A DNA stretch of 64,000 nt from DATJQF01 sp035505995 (GTDB lineage Bacteria > Bacteroidota > Bacteroidia > Bacteroidales > FEN-979), in NCBI GenBank assembly GCA_035505995.1, contig DATJQF010000230.1, positions 5,301-69,300 on the forward strand, in the 5' to 3' direction. Below, in pieces: positions 35,390-44,194 of this stretch; positions within the stretch are counted from its first letter, which is position 1, and each line of letters begins with the position of its first letter. The translations under genes were made by a program, and so were the position numbers. The notes under the pieces are model-generated. The model worked only from the letters and a program-made list of their open reading frames with translations, had not been told where the DNA came from and searched no databases.

Positions 35390-36430
35390 GTGAGAACCTC
35401 TGGCAAAAAATATCTCAGGATCCCGGGGATTCTGCTCCTGCTTTTTGCTTTTTTGCCGGCTCGTCCACAGCCTTCCGTTGCCACCGATAGCGTGGTCCCC
35501 CGCATCGACAGCAATTATATTGCCGACTACACGAATCTTCTTACGGCAAGGTTATACCTGCTGGACGAGAATTCCTCCTTCGTTTTCATAAAAGAGGCCA
35601 ATCACCAGATCGTCTATAAGCCCAATGTCAATTTCAGGATTGGGATTGCAGGATTCTACAAATGGTTCGGATTGGGGGTCTCCGTCAAGAGTCCTTTGCT
35701 GGAAAGGAACACCTCGAAGTACGGCACTACCAGCTCCCTCGACCTCAGGATCAACGCGTATGGCAACCAGTTCGCCGGGGAGCTGTTCTTTCAGAGCTAT
35801 AAGGGATTTTATATCAGTACCCCGGTGGCGGAAGACGGCTCCTTCTATAAAGTTCCTTCCATGATGCTTTGGTCGGCCGGGGCGACCGGGTACTGGATCC
35901 TGAATTACCACCGGTTCTCGATCCGCGCCGCCTTCATTCAGAACGAAAGGCAGAAGAAAAGCGCCGGCAGCCTGATCATCAGTCCTTTCTTCTATTACTA
36001 CAGCATTCAATCCCCGGGCGGCATCCTCCCCCAGGAGCTGATCAATGATTACCAGATCCGCAATTATGAGATCCTCACCAGCGGGGATTTTTATGCGTTC
36101 GGACTGGCACCGGGGTACACGTATTCCTTCATCTTCCTGAAGTATTTCTATATCAATGCGGCGCTTTCCCCCGGGGTTTACTGGCAGCACGCTTCCTATA
36201 ACACCCTGGCGGCGCCGAATACCACCCTGGACATCTCCTTCTTCCTGAACGGAAGGCTGGCTGCGGGCTACAATAACGGGAAATGGTTCATCGGCCTTTC
36301 CGTGATCACGGGTTTCAGCGATATTCCCTCTTTGTACGCCGGCTCCAAATTTTATTATAATGTCACGCAGATGCGGCTGTGGGGGGGCACGCGCTTCGAC
36401 TGGTTCCGGAAAAAATCAAAAAAATTATAG
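35390..36430 (+). CDS. DUF4421-type outer-membrane protein
   Basis: 346 residues from GTG 35390. A signal peptide (about 1-27, ending LPARPQ) precedes a protein rich in amphipathic strands, ending in an aromatic-rich strand as outer-membrane barrels do. Family-like segments: NHQIVYKPNVNFRIGIAGFYKWFGLGVSVKSP, KYGTTSSLDLRINAYGNQFAGELFFQSYKGFYI and NGRLAAGYNNGKWFIGLSVITGF. DUF4421 is known mainly from Bacteroidota and has no proven function. It is placed right after the ATP-linked pair; a TAnnTTTG box for PTPS begins at the base after its stop. Confidence 0.68.
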   Translation: MRTSGKKYLRIPGILLLLFAFLPARPQPSVATDSVVPRIDSNYIADYTNLLTARLYLLDENSSFVFIKEANHQIVYKPNVNFRIGIAGFYKWFGLGVSVKSPLLERNTSKYGTTSSLDLRINAYGNQFAGELFFQSYKGFYISTPVAEDGSFYKVPSMMLWSAGATGYWILNYHRFSIRAAFIQNERQKKSAGSLIISPFFYYYSIQSPGGILPQELINDYQIRNYEILTSGDFYAFGLAPGYTYSFIFLKYFYINAALSPGVYWQHASYNTLAAPNTTLDISFFLNGRLAAGYNNGKWFIGLSVITGFSDIPSLYAGSKFYYNVTQMRLWGGTRFDWFRKKSKKL

Positions 36431-36438
36431 TACCTTTG
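36431..36438 (+). promoter_or_regulatory. TAnnTTTG -7 box for the PTPS-folE pair
   Basis: TACCTTTG directly after the stop of the preceding gene, 16 bases before ATG 36455. Confidence 0.55.
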
Positions 36439-36454
36439 CAGGCTTTTTAAACGG

Positions 36455-36868
36455 ATGGTTTACCTGACCCGCAAAGAACGGTTCAATGCAGCGCACCGGC
36501 TGTTCCGGGAGGAATATTCCGACGAGGAAAATTTCCGCATTTTCGGAAAATGCTCCAACCCGCTCTGGCATGGTCATAATTATACGCTGTACATCACCGT
36601 GAAAGGCCCGGTGAACCCCCGTACGGGTTTTGTGATGGACCTGCGGATCCTGAGCCGGCTGATCCAGGAACGGGTGATCGAAAAAGTAGATCACCGGAAC
36701 CTGAACCTGGAAGTGGATTTCATGAAAGGCAGGCTGGCCTCCACCGAGAACCTGGCCATGGCGATCTGGCAGGAGCTGGACGGGGAGATCCGAAAGGAAG
36801 GAGCACAGCTGCATTCGGTAAAGATCGAAGAAACGGAGAATAATTCTTTTGAATATTTCGGAGACTGA
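36455..36868 (+). CDS. 6-pyruvoyl-tetrahydropterin synthase family, eukaryote-like type
   Basis: 137 residues of the PTPS/QueD fold. Zinc histidines H14 (FNAAHR), H39 and H41 (HGHNY), with the catalytic Cys C33 in [13 protein letters not shown]. The spacing C-x5-HGH matches mammalian PTPS, whereas QueD has C-x3-HGH, as in the second copy at 51 kb. [14 protein letters not shown] and DHRNLN...STENLA also read like PTPS. With folE 22 bases downstream, the pair would convert GTP to 7,8-dihydroneopterin triphosphate and on to a reduced pterin (tetrahydrobiopterin-like or a moco/queuosine-unrelated pterin). The product is inferred. Confidence 0.82.
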   Translation: MVYLTRKERFNAAHRLFREEYSDEENFRIFGKCSNPLWHGHNYTLYITVKGPVNPRTGFVMDLRILSRLIQERVIEKVDHRNLNLEVDFMKGRLASTENLAMAIWQELDGEIRKEGAQLHSVKIEETENNSFEYFGD

Positions 36869-36890
36869 GAGAAACAGCCTGAAACCAACT

Positions 36891-37502
36891 ATGACAGAAA
36901 AAAAATTAAGCTACGAGAAATCCGAGGAGTTCGATCCCCAGAAGCTGGCCGACTTAAGTATGCATTACCGGGAGATCCTCCGGTTGATCGGCGAGAACCC
37001 CGACCGGGAAGGATTGCTGAAGACCCCGGAGCGGGTGGCCAAGGCCATCCAGTTCCTGACGCAGGGCTATGACCTCGATCCGGTGGATATCCTCTCCTCC
37101 GCCAAGTTCCGGGAAGACTACCGCGAAATGGTGATCGTCAAGGATATCGAGATCTATTCGCTCTGCGAGCATCATATGATCCCGTTCATCGGCAAAGCGC
37201 ATGTGGCGTATATCCCTGACAAGTATATCACCGGGCTGAGCAAGATCGCCCGGGTGGTGGAGATCTATGCCCGGCGGCTCCAGGTGCAGGAGCGCCTCAC
37301 CACGCAGATCAAGTCGGCCATTCATGAAACCCTGAAGCCCCTCGGCGTGGCAGTGGTCATCGAGGCCCAGCATCTGTGCATGTCGATGCGGGGGATCCAG
37401 AAACAGAATTCGGTCACTACCACTTCCGATTTTGTGGGAGCGTTCGAGCGGGAGACCACCCGGAGCGAATTCCTCCGGCTGATCTCAACGAAACTTCACT
37501 GA
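36891..37502 (+). CDS. folE: GTP cyclohydrolase I
   Basis: Opens GTP to 7,8-dihydroneopterin triphosphate, the entry to folate and pterins. 203 residues from ATG 36891; an in-frame ATG at 36849 would overlap the PTPS gene and is disfavoured. Zinc ligands C92 and H95 ([10 protein letters not shown]) and C163 (HLCMSMRG); GTP-binding [19 protein letters not shown]-terminal [13 protein letters not shown]. Length is normal for bacterial FolE. Coupled to the PTPS gene and in one transcript with it; a Bax-inhibitor-like gene follows after 47 bases. Confidence 0.96.
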   Translation: MTEKKLSYEKSEEFDPQKLADLSMHYREILRLIGENPDREGLLKTPERVAKAIQFLTQGYDLDPVDILSSAKFREDYREMVIVKDIEIYSLCEHHMIPFIGKAHVAYIPDKYITGLSKIARVVEIYARRLQVQERLTTQIKSAIHETLKPLGVAVVIEAQHLCMSMRGIQKQNSVTTTSDFVGAFERETTRSEFLRLISTKLH

Positions 37503-37549
37503 CAGTAAATGTTCAACAACAAATCTTAAGGTAAAAAGGAGATATTCGT

Positions 37550-38287
37550 ATGGCAGATATTCAAAATCAGGGCACTTATTACCCCAGATCTTCCGAAGAG
37601 ACCGGGGTGATCGCCAGGTCCTTCATGTCGCAGGTGTTTACCTGGATGACCGTGGCCATGTTGCTGACAGCGGTAACGGCTTACCTGTTCGCCTCCTCCC
37701 CGTCCCTGATCGCAAGCCTGGTCAACTTCCAGACCGGCCGGATGACCGGATTGGGCTGGATCGTTACCCTGGCGCCGATCGGATTTGTCCTGCTGATGTC
37801 ATTCGGTTTCCAGCGCCTCTCGCCTTCCGCGATGGTGCTGCTGTTCCTGGCATTTTCCGTCCTGATGGGGATGAGCCTGAGCTTCATCCTGCTCGTGTAT
37901 ACGGCAGCTTCGGTTTTCAAGACCTTTGCAGTCACGGCAGGGATGTTCGGGGTAATGGCTGTTATAGGATATACCACCAAGACCGACCTGACCCGGTTCG
38001 GCTCGATCATGATCATGGGTCTGTGGGGAATCATCCTGGCCATGATCGTGAATTTCTTCCTGAAGAGCCCCACGCTGGATTATATCGTAAGCATCATCGG
38101 GGTGCTGGTATTCACGGGCCTCACCGCCTACGATGTGCAGAAGCTGAAGAAGATCGGGGCCGGCATCGGGGTCGAAATGCAGGATCCTTCCGTCCGCAAG
38201 CTCAGCATCATGGGAGCGCTCACGCTCTACCTCGATTTCATCAACCTCTTCCTGTTCCTGCTGAGGTTCCTGGGGAATCGCAAGTAA
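37550..38287 (+). CDS. Bax inhibitor-1/YccA family membrane protein
   Basis: 245 residues, seven or so membrane helices from about residue 30 to 243, in the BI-1/YccA family (pH-dependent calcium leak channels in structural work; bacterial role mostly unknown). Visible: an N-terminal tail IARSFMSQVFTWMTVAMLLTA, GMFGVMAVIGYTTKTDLTRFGSIMIMGLWGIILA, FTGLTAYDVQKLKKI and the conserved ending LTLYLDFINLFLFLLRFLG. AAAAAGGAG lies ten bases before the ATG. The downstream gap to fabD is filled by a telomere-like heptamer array. Confidence 0.93.
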   Translation: MADIQNQGTYYPRSSEETGVIARSFMSQVFTWMTVAMLLTAVTAYLFASSPSLIASLVNFQTGRMTGLGWIVTLAPIGFVLLMSFGFQRLSPSAMVLLFLAFSVLMGMSLSFILLVYTAASVFKTFAVTAGMFGVMAVIGYTTKTDLTRFGSIMIMGLWGIILAMIVNFFLKSPTLDYIVSIIGVLVFTGLTAYDVQKLKKIGAGIGVEMQDPSVRKLSIMGALTLYLDFINLFLFLLRFLGNRK

Positions 38288-38297
38288 TAGAAAGGAA

Positions 38298-38346
38298 CCC
38301 TAAACCCTAAACCCTAAACTCTAAACCCTAAACCCCAAACCACCAA
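38298..38346. repeat. Tandem heptamer array, unit CCCTAAA (telomere-like)
   Basis: Seven consecutive 7-base units: four CCCTAAA, one CTCTAAA, one CCCCAAA and one CCACCAA (degraded). The unit equals the plant telomere repeat. It lies between two bacterial genes, ending nine bases before the fabD ATG. Confidence 0.9.
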
Positions 38347-38355
38347 CCACCTCCC

Positions 38356-39231
38356 ATGAAAGCATACGTCTTCCCCGGGCAGGGCGCCCAGTTTCCCGGT
38401 ATGGGAAAAGACCTTTATGAGAAATTTCCGCAGGCGAAGGATCTTTTTGAGAAAGCCAACGTGATCCTCGGGTTCCGGATCACCGACCTGATGTTCGGCG
38501 GCACTGAGGAAGATCTCCGCCAGACCAAGGTCACCCAGCCCGCCATTTTCCTTCATTCGGTGATCCTGGCTTCCACGCTGGGCGACAGCTTTAAACCCGA
38601 TATGGTGGCCGGTCATTCGCTTGGAGAATTTTCCTCGCTGGTCGCCAACCAGGCGCTTTCATTTGAAGACGGGTTGAAACTGGTCGCCGCACGCGCCCAT
38701 GCCATGCAGAAAGCCTGCGAAGCACAGCCTTCCACGATGGCGGCCATCCTTGGACTGGAGGATGCCAAAGTAGAGGAGATCTGCAAAAGCATTGACGATG
38801 TGGTGGTCCCGGCCAATTATAACAGTCCCGGACAACTGGTGATTTCAGGCTCGGAAAGAGGCATTGCCCTCGCTTGTGAACAATTAAAGGCAGCCGGCGC
38901 CCGCAGAGCCCTACCGCTTAAAGTTGGCGGTGCCTTTCATTCCCCGTTCATGGAGCCCGCAAGGGTGGAGCTTGCAGCCGCCATCGAGGCGACACATTTC
39001 AATCAGCCGGTTTGTCCCGTTTATCAGAATGCGACCGCACAAAGGGTCACCGATCCTGCCGTCATCAGGCAAAACCTGGTTGCTCAACTTACCGCACCGG
39101 TCCTCTGGACACAGATCGTTCAGAACATGATCGCCGACGGGGCAACGGAATTTATCGAAGTCGGACCCGGAAATGTGCTGCAGGGATTGATCTCAAAGAT
39201 CGGGAAAGGGGTTCAGGTCTCCGGGGCCTGA
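38356..39231 (+). CDS. fabD: Malonyl-CoA:ACP transacylase
   Basis: Moves malonyl from CoA to acyl carrier protein for fatty acid elongation. 291 residues, normal. N-terminal FPGQGAQFPGMG; nucleophile S88 in the GHSLGEF motif; the paired catalytic His in GGAFHSPFME near 193; conserved VVPANYNSPGQLVISG and EVGPGNVLQGL. No acp or fabH gene is adjacent. The region before it is the CCCTAAA array, so its promoter, if any, would be inside or upstream of that array; read-through from the Bax-inhibitor-like gene is possible. Confidence 0.96.
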   Translation: MKAYVFPGQGAQFPGMGKDLYEKFPQAKDLFEKANVILGFRITDLMFGGTEEDLRQTKVTQPAIFLHSVILASTLGDSFKPDMVAGHSLGEFSSLVANQALSFEDGLKLVAARAHAMQKACEAQPSTMAAILGLEDAKVEEICKSIDDVVVPANYNSPGQLVISGSERGIALACEQLKAAGARRALPLKVGGAFHSPFMEPARVELAAAIEATHFNQPVCPVYQNATAQRVTDPAVIRQNLVAQLTAPVLWTQIVQNMIADGATEFIEVGPGNVLQGLISKIGKGVQVSGA

Positions 39232-39246
39232 GATTTCTGCGGAAAA

Positions 39247-40299
39247 TTACCTTTTGTTATACTGCTGCTCATAGTACTTCTGGTAATCCCCGGAAGTGAC
39301 ATTCTTCATCCACTCTTCGTTCGCCAGGTACCAGTCGACCGTTTTCTCAAATCCTTCCTCGAACTGTAATGAAGGTTTCCAGCCCAGTTCATTTCTGAAT
39401 TTGGAGGAATCGATCGCATACCGCAGGTCGTGCCCGGCACGGTCTTTAACGAAGGTGATGAGCTTTTCGGAGGTCCCGGCCGGTCTGTTTAACTTCCGGT
39501 CCATGATCCTGCACAGGACCCGGATCAGGTCGATGTTCTTCCACTCGTTATTGCCCCCTATATTATAAGTTTCGCCGGGCTTCCCCTTATGGAAGATCAG
39601 GTCGATGGCCTCTGCATGGTCTTCCACATACAGCCAGTCGCGGATGTTCTCACCCTTCCCATATACGGGGATCGGCCGGTTATGCCGGATATTGTTGATG
39701 GCCAACGGGATCAGTTTTTCCGGGAACTGGTAAGGGCCATAATTGTTGGAGCAGTTGGAGATCACCACCGGAAGTCCGTAAGTATGATAAAAAGCCATGA
39801 CGAGATGGTCGGAGCTGGCTTTGGAAGCGGAATAAGGACTTCTCGGATCATAGGCTGTCTTCTCGGTAAAATAACCGGTCTCCCCAAGCGATCCGTAAAC
39901 CTCATCCGTCGAAATATGATAGAACAGCTTTCCTTCCGTCTTCCCGGCCCATAAGGCACGGAAGGCATTCAGCAGGTTTACGGTGCCGATAATGTTGGTA
40001 TAAATGAACTGGTTCGGGTTGCTGATGGACCGGTCGACATGCGATTCGGCAGCCAGGTGGATCACCCCGTCGCAGCGGTAATGGGCAAAGATCTCTTCCA
40101 TCCGCTCTTCCTCCACGATATCGGCTTTGACGAACTCGTAGTTCGGTTCCTTTTCAATATCCCTCAGGTTGGCGAGGTTCCCGGCATAGGTGAGATTATC
40201 GAGGTTGATGATCTTATATTCGGGGTATTTCCTCACAAACCTTCTGACGACATGGGACCCGATGAAACCGGCTCCCCCCGTGATCAGGATGGTCTTCAT
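39247..40299 (-). CDS. rfbB: dTDP-glucose 4,6-dehydratase
   Basis: Makes dTDP-4-keto-6-deoxyglucose from dTDP-glucose. 350 residues from ATG 40299, a start set by the ATGA overlap with the galE stop. NAD motif GGAGFIG (8-14), catalytic STDEVYGSLGE and YSASKASSDHLV, plus the RmlB-type SNNYGPYQFPEKLIPL and GENIRDWLYVEDHAEAI. Last gene of the five-gene sugar operon. rfbA, C and D are not in the window, so the deoxysugar branch is incomplete here. Its C-terminus (YYEQQYNKR) is typical. Confidence 0.94.
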   Translation of the reverse strand: MKTILITGGAGFIGSHVVRRFVRKYPEYKIINLDNLTYAGNLANLRDIEKEPNYEFVKADIVEEERMEEIFAHYRCDGVIHLAAESHVDRSISNPNQFIYTNIIGTVNLLNAFRALWAGKTEGKLFYHISTDEVYGSLGETGYFTEKTAYDPRSPYSASKASSDHLVMAFYHTYGLPVVISNCSNNYGPYQFPEKLIPLAINNIRHNRPIPVYGKGENIRDWLYVEDHAEAIDLIFHKGKPGETYNIGGNNEWKNIDLIRVLCRIMDRKLNRPAGTSEKLITFVKDRAGHDLRYAIDSSKFRNELGWKPSLQFEEGFEKTVDWYLANEEWMKNVTSGDYQKYYEQQYNKR

Positions 40300-41333
40300 A
40301 ACTTGCTTTTTAACCCGTGTTCTATCCCTTGTTCCCAACGCCAGGCTGAAAGGGTCATATCATCCAGCCCTTTTTCCGCTTTCCATCCCAGCTCCCGGTT
40401 CGCCAGGGTGGTATCCGCCCACACCTGTTCCACATCCCCCGGTCTCCGGTCCCGGATCTTGTAATTGAGCTTCAGTCCCGAGACCTTCTCAAAGGACCGG
40501 ATCACTTCCATCACGGAATACCCGGTGCCTGTTCCCAGGTTGAACACCTCGGTTTTTGTCTTGTTTTTCCTGCTCATTAGCCTTTCCAGGGCGATGATAT
40601 GGGCTTTGGCCAGGTCCACCACATGGATGTAGTCCCGGATGGCCGTGCCGTCGGGGGTATGGTAATTGTTCCCCCAGACATTCAGGTATTCCCTTTTCCC
40701 GATGGCCGTTTGCGTGATGAAGGGCATCAGGTTGTTGGGCACTCCCAGCGGAAGCTCGCCGATCAGGGCCGATTCATGGGCCCCGATGGGATTGAAATAG
40801 CGCAGGTGGATCGCGTTTGCCATATAGACCTGGCAGGTGTCGTTAATGATCTCCTCGCAGATCCGCTTGGTATTCCCGTACGGGGAGGCATATTTCTTGA
40901 CGGGGGCCGTTTCCGAAACAGGAAGCTGGTCGGGCTGGCCGTAAACCGTGCACGAAGAGGAGAAGACCAGGTAAGGGATCTGCAGGCGGGTCATGTTCTC
41001 CAGCAGGTTGATCGTGGAACCGACGTTATTCCGGTAATACAGGATCGGGTGAGCCACCGAATCGTGGACCGCCTTCAGGGCTGCAAAATGAATGATCGCA
41101 CCGATCCCCTGATTCCGCTGGAAAAAATCCCTCACTGCTTCCCGTTCCGAGAGATCGATCTTCTCAAACCCGGGTCTCACCCCGGTGATCTGCCGGATGC
41201 GGTCGGGGATCTCTTCCGTGGAATTGGAGAGGTTGTCGGCAATGAGTACCTCGTAGCCCTGCTTCTGGAGCTCCACCACGGTATGGGAACCGATGTAGCC
41301 GCTGCCTCCGGTGACCAGGATCTTCTGCTTCAT
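40296..41333 (-). CDS. galE: UDP-glucose/UDP-GlcNAc 4-epimerase
   Basis: Interconverts UDP-Glc and UDP-Gal, and possibly the N-acetyl forms. 345 residues. NAD motif GGSGYIGSH (8-16), SSSCTVYGQP with the catalytic Ser, and ASPYGNTKRICEEI with the YxxxK pair. The C-terminal NLGTGTGYSVMEVI and RRPGDVEQVWADTTLANRELGWK are typical of GalE. It overlaps the oxidoreductase upstream and rfbB downstream by four bases (ATGA), so the three are translationally coupled. N-acetyl specificity cannot be told by eye. Confidence 0.95.
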   Translation of the reverse strand: MKQKILVTGGSGYIGSHTVVELQKQGYEVLIADNLSNSTEEIPDRIRQITGVRPGFEKIDLSEREAVRDFFQRNQGIGAIIHFAALKAVHDSVAHPILYYRNNVGSTINLLENMTRLQIPYLVFSSSCTVYGQPDQLPVSETAPVKKYASPYGNTKRICEEIINDTCQVYMANAIHLRYFNPIGAHESALIGELPLGVPNNLMPFITQTAIGKREYLNVWGNNYHTPDGTAIRDYIHVVDLAKAHIIALERLMSRKNKTKTEVFNLGTGTGYSVMEVIRSFEKVSGLKLNYKIRDRRPGDVEQVWADTTLANRELGWKAEKGLDDMTLSAWRWEQGIEHGLKSKL

Positions 41334-42352
41334 TCTTTGGTCGAGGTGTGGGTGGATTTAGCCCGTGGCTGAAGAAAAGGATGATAATCACCCGTCAGTC
41401 CGACCGGGATGGCTTTCCGGATCCGGTAAACGATATCGATGCTCGGGTGAGCATCCTCGAGCCCGAATCCCCTGCCGGCCAGGATCTCACGGTAAACGGA
41501 CGTATGCAGATCGGTGAACCCTTCGCTGAATTCCACCTCCTTCCCGTCCACGGTCAGTGAACGGTGGGTCCGGATTTCCTTTTTTCGGAGCGCGGCCGGG
41601 ACATCGGAATAGTTGAGGCTCAGGAACCATCTGACCCTGGCATTTTCGAGTTGGAGGAATCCTGCCGCCCGGTCGGTTTCCAGCATGTGCACCCTGCTTT
41701 CTTTCACCTTTCCGAAGATCCAGATCAGCAGATCAAAGAAATGAACGCCGATATTGGTCGCAATGCCTCCCGATTTTGACGTGTCTCCTTTCCAGGAGAA
41801 TTGATACCACTTCCCCCGGGAGGTGATATAAGTAAGATCCACGTCGTACATTTTCCCGCGGTCCTTCTGATTCAGGATCTCTTCCCGCAGCTTTATAATG
41901 GCAGGGTGGAGCCTGACCTGCAGCACGGTGAATACCTTCTTTCCCGTTTCCTGCTCGATCACCTTCAGGGCATCGAGGTTCCAGGGGTTCAGGACGATCG
42001 GCTTTTCGCAGATGGCATGGGCATTATTCCGCAGGGCCAGCCGGATATGGGAATCGTGCATGTAGTTGGGCGAGCAGATCGTAACATAGTCGACTTTAGC
42101 GGATTCGGCTTCTTTCCGGGCCAGGGCCATGCGCCGCAGCTTATCCAGATGGCGGTCGAACCTTTCGGGCTCGATGAAAAAATCCGCATTCGGGAAGTAG
42201 CTGTCGATGATGCCTACCCCGTCATAGGGATCCAACGCTGCCACCAGCCGGTTGCCCGTATCCCGGATGGCTTTCATATGCCGGGGAGCGATATATCCCG
42301 CGGCCCCGATCAGGGCAAAATTCATCGGTCTGGAGTGCGTTTTTGTGTTCAT
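41330..42352 (-). CDS. wlbA: WbpB/WlbA-type UDP-GlcNAcA 3-dehydrogenase
   Basis: Gfo/Idh/MocA-family oxidoreductase that oxidises UDP-GlcNAcA at C3 in the Wbp route to diacetamido-uronic acids. 340 residues. The start [24 protein letters not shown] is the WlbA/WbpB signature; other signals are [13 protein letters not shown] (Lys of the EKP motif), [11 protein letters not shown], and [21 protein letters not shown]. The ATGA overlap with the acetyltransferase stop supports ATG 42352, although a start at 42325 would also preserve the motif. Its neighbours are the next two enzymes of the same route. Confidence 0.88.
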   Translation of the reverse strand: MNTKTHSRPMNFALIGAAGYIAPRHMKAIRDTGNRLVAALDPYDGVGIIDSYFPNADFFIEPERFDRHLDKLRRMALARKEAESAKVDYVTICSPNYMHDSHIRLALRNNAHAICEKPIVLNPWNLDALKVIEQETGKKVFTVLQVRLHPAIIKLREEILNQKDRGKMYDVDLTYITSRGKWYQFSWKGDTSKSGGIATNIGVHFFDLLIWIFGKVKESRVHMLETDRAAGFLQLENARVRWFLSLNYSDVPAALRKKEIRTHRSLTVDGKEVEFSEGFTDLHTSVYREILAGRGFGLEDAHPSIDIVYRIRKAIPVGLTGDYHPFLQPRAKSTHTSTKE

Positions 42353-42930
42353 TTCCCGATTTTTGAAACTTTCCCGTCCCGTAACTGGTACTTTTCCTTG
42401 CTTTCCGGGCAGATCGCCAACCCTTCCCTGCTGAATTCCAGCCGGTGCCCGTATTCACTCATCCATCCGACATGCCGCGACGGGTTGCCGACCACCAGTG
42501 CGTAAGGAGGTACCTCCTTGGTCACCACGGCGCCCGCTCCCACGAAGGCAAATTCGCCGATCTCATGCCCGCAAACGATCGTTGCGTTCGCCCCGATGGT
42601 GGCTCCTTTCCGCACCAGGGTCCGTACATACTGATCGCGCCGGATCACCGCGCTGCGCGGGTTGAGGATATTCGTAAACACCATCGAAGGTCCGAGGAAG
42701 ACGTCATCTTCACAGATCACCCCGGTATAGATCGAAACGTTGTTCTGGACTTTCACGTTCTTCCCCAGGATGACGCCGGGGGATACCACCACATTCTGCC
42801 CCAGGTTGCAGTTCTCCCCCACTTCACAGCCTTTCATCAGGTGGGTGAAATGCCAGATCCGGGTTCCCCTGCCGATCTTGCATCCTTCGTCAATGACAGC
42901 GGTTTCGTGGGCAAAGTATTCCTTTTCCAT
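42349..42930 (-). CDS. wlbB: WbpD/WlbB-type UDP-GlcNAc3NA N-acetyltransferase
   Basis: Left-handed beta-helix acetyltransferase that acetylates the 3-amino group of UDP-2-acetamido-3-amino uronic acid. 193 residues from ATG 42930 ([28 protein letters not shown]). Hexapeptide turns run through [54 protein letters not shown], then [48 protein letters not shown]. The segment [14 protein letters not shown] matches WbpD/WlbB. Four bases after the aminotransferase stop. Confidence 0.9.
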   Translation of the reverse strand: MEKEYFAHETAVIDEGCKIGRGTRIWHFTHLMKGCEVGENCNLGQNVVVSPGVILGKNVKVQNNVSIYTGVICEDDVFLGPSMVFTNILNPRSAVIRRDQYVRTLVRKGATIGANATIVCGHEIGEFAFVGAGAVVTKEVPPYALVVGNPSRHVGWMSEYGHRLEFSREGLAICPESKEKYQLRDGKVSKIGK

Positions 42931-42934
42931 GTTA

Positions 42935-44065
42935 TTACCGGTTAACAAATTCAAGCACCGATCCCGTGATGAACCCGAGTTGTTCCCGGTCCAGTTCCGT
43001 ATGCATGGGCAGTGAGAAAACCGATGCAGCCAGGGCTTCGGTTACGGGAAAATCCCCCGGCTTGTATCGCGGGTCCAGGTAAGCTTTCTGCAGATGAAGC
43101 GGCACCGGGTAATAGATCATGGCCGGGATTCCTTTTGAACCGAGATGCTCGATCAGGCCCTTTCGGTCCACATTTCGTGTGACCAGCGTATATTGGTGAA
43201 ATACATGGCTCGATCTCGGGTATCGTGCCGGTATTTTCAGCTTCGGATGATTGGCAAAAGCATGGTCGTAAAAGTCGGCTGCCTCTGCCCGCTTCTTGGC
43301 ATATTCGTCGAGATGCCCCAGTTTGATATCCAGGATTGCGGCCTGGAGACTGTCGAGCCGGGAATTCACCCCGATATAGTCGTGGTAATACCGGACGGTC
43401 ATGCCGTGGTTCACCACCACCCTTAGTTGTTTCGCCAGTTCATCGTCGTTGGTGAAGATCGCCCCGCCGTCGCCGTAGCAGCCCAGGTTCTTGGATGGGA
43501 AGAACGAGGTGCATCCCACTTCGCCCAGGGTGCCTGCTTTCTTCTTCGATCCGTCCTTCAGAATATAGTCTGCCCCGATTGCCTGGCAGGCATCCTCGAT
43601 CACAAACAGGCGATGCTTCCGGGCTATCTCCAGGATCTCGTCCATGGGTGCGCATTGTCCGAAAAGGTGGACCGGCACGATGGCTTTCGTCCTCGGGGTG
43701 ATGGCTTTTTCAACGGCCGCCGGATCTATGTTGAAGGTATCCGGGTCTACATCCACCACCACCGGGGTCAGCCGGAGCAGGGCGATCACTTCCGCCGTCG
43801 CGATGAACGTAAAGGAAGCGGTGATCACTTCGTCCCCGGGTTTAAGTCCCAGCGCCATCATCGATACCTGGAGGGCATCGGTGCCGTTCGCACAGGGGAT
43901 CACGTGTTTTACGCCGAGATATTTTTCAAGATGTTCCTGGAAATTTTTGACGGCAGGTCCGTTGATAAAGGCGCAGGAATCGATCACCTCGCCGATGGCC
44001 CGGTCAATTTCCGGTTTTATATGCTGGTACTGACCGTGCAGGTCTACCATCTGAATCTTCCGCAT
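42935..44065 (-). CDS. wlbC: WbpE/PorR-type 3-amino sugar nucleotide aminotransferase
   Basis: PLP-dependent DegT/DnrJ family transaminase that adds the 3-amino group after the WbpB step. 376 residues. The start [47 protein letters not shown] opening, [29 protein letters not shown] and the PLP lysine in [18 protein letters not shown] are all present. In P. gingivalis the corresponding gene is porR, needed for A-LPS and anchoring of T9SS cargo. It is the first gene of the operon wlbC-wlbB-wlbA-galE-rfbB. A TAnnTTTG box lies 41 bases upstream. Confidence 0.9.
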   Translation of the reverse strand: MRKIQMVDLHGQYQHIKPEIDRAIGEVIDSCAFINGPAVKNFQEHLEKYLGVKHVIPCANGTDALQVSMMALGLKPGDEVITASFTFIATAEVIALLRLTPVVVDVDPDTFNIDPAAVEKAITPRTKAIVPVHLFGQCAPMDEILEIARKHRLFVIEDACQAIGADYILKDGSKKKAGTLGEVGCTSFFPSKNLGCYGDGGAIFTNDDELAKQLRVVVNHGMTVRYYHDYIGVNSRLDSLQAAILDIKLGHLDEYAKKRAEAADFYDHAFANHPKLKIPARYPRSSHVFHQYTLVTRNVDRKGLIEHLGSKGIPAMIYYPVPLHLQKAYLDPRYKPGDFPVTEALAASVFSLPMHTELDREQLGFITGSVLEFVNR

Positions 44066-44105
44066 CGTAAGCTTACCGTATGTTTTGTTATGTTGATGGA
44101 ACCGC

Positions 44106-44113
44106 CAAATTTA
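44106..44113 (-). promoter_or_regulatory. TAnnTTTG -7 box for the wlbC operon
   Basis: Minus-strand TAAATTTG, 41 bases before the wlbC ATG, in the gap to the divergent elbB. Confidence 0.5.
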
Positions 44114-44194
44114 CAATTATTGGCCAGGATGGACTAATTTTTTTAATTTTAAATGCGAATTGGAACAGGCTCTAAAAAGCATAATTTGATGCGT

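Noticed and set aside
38298..38346. CCCTAAA array as eukaryotic contamination or a real telomere
   Set aside because: It lies between two intact bacterial genes on the same stretch, is only seven units long and is not at an end.
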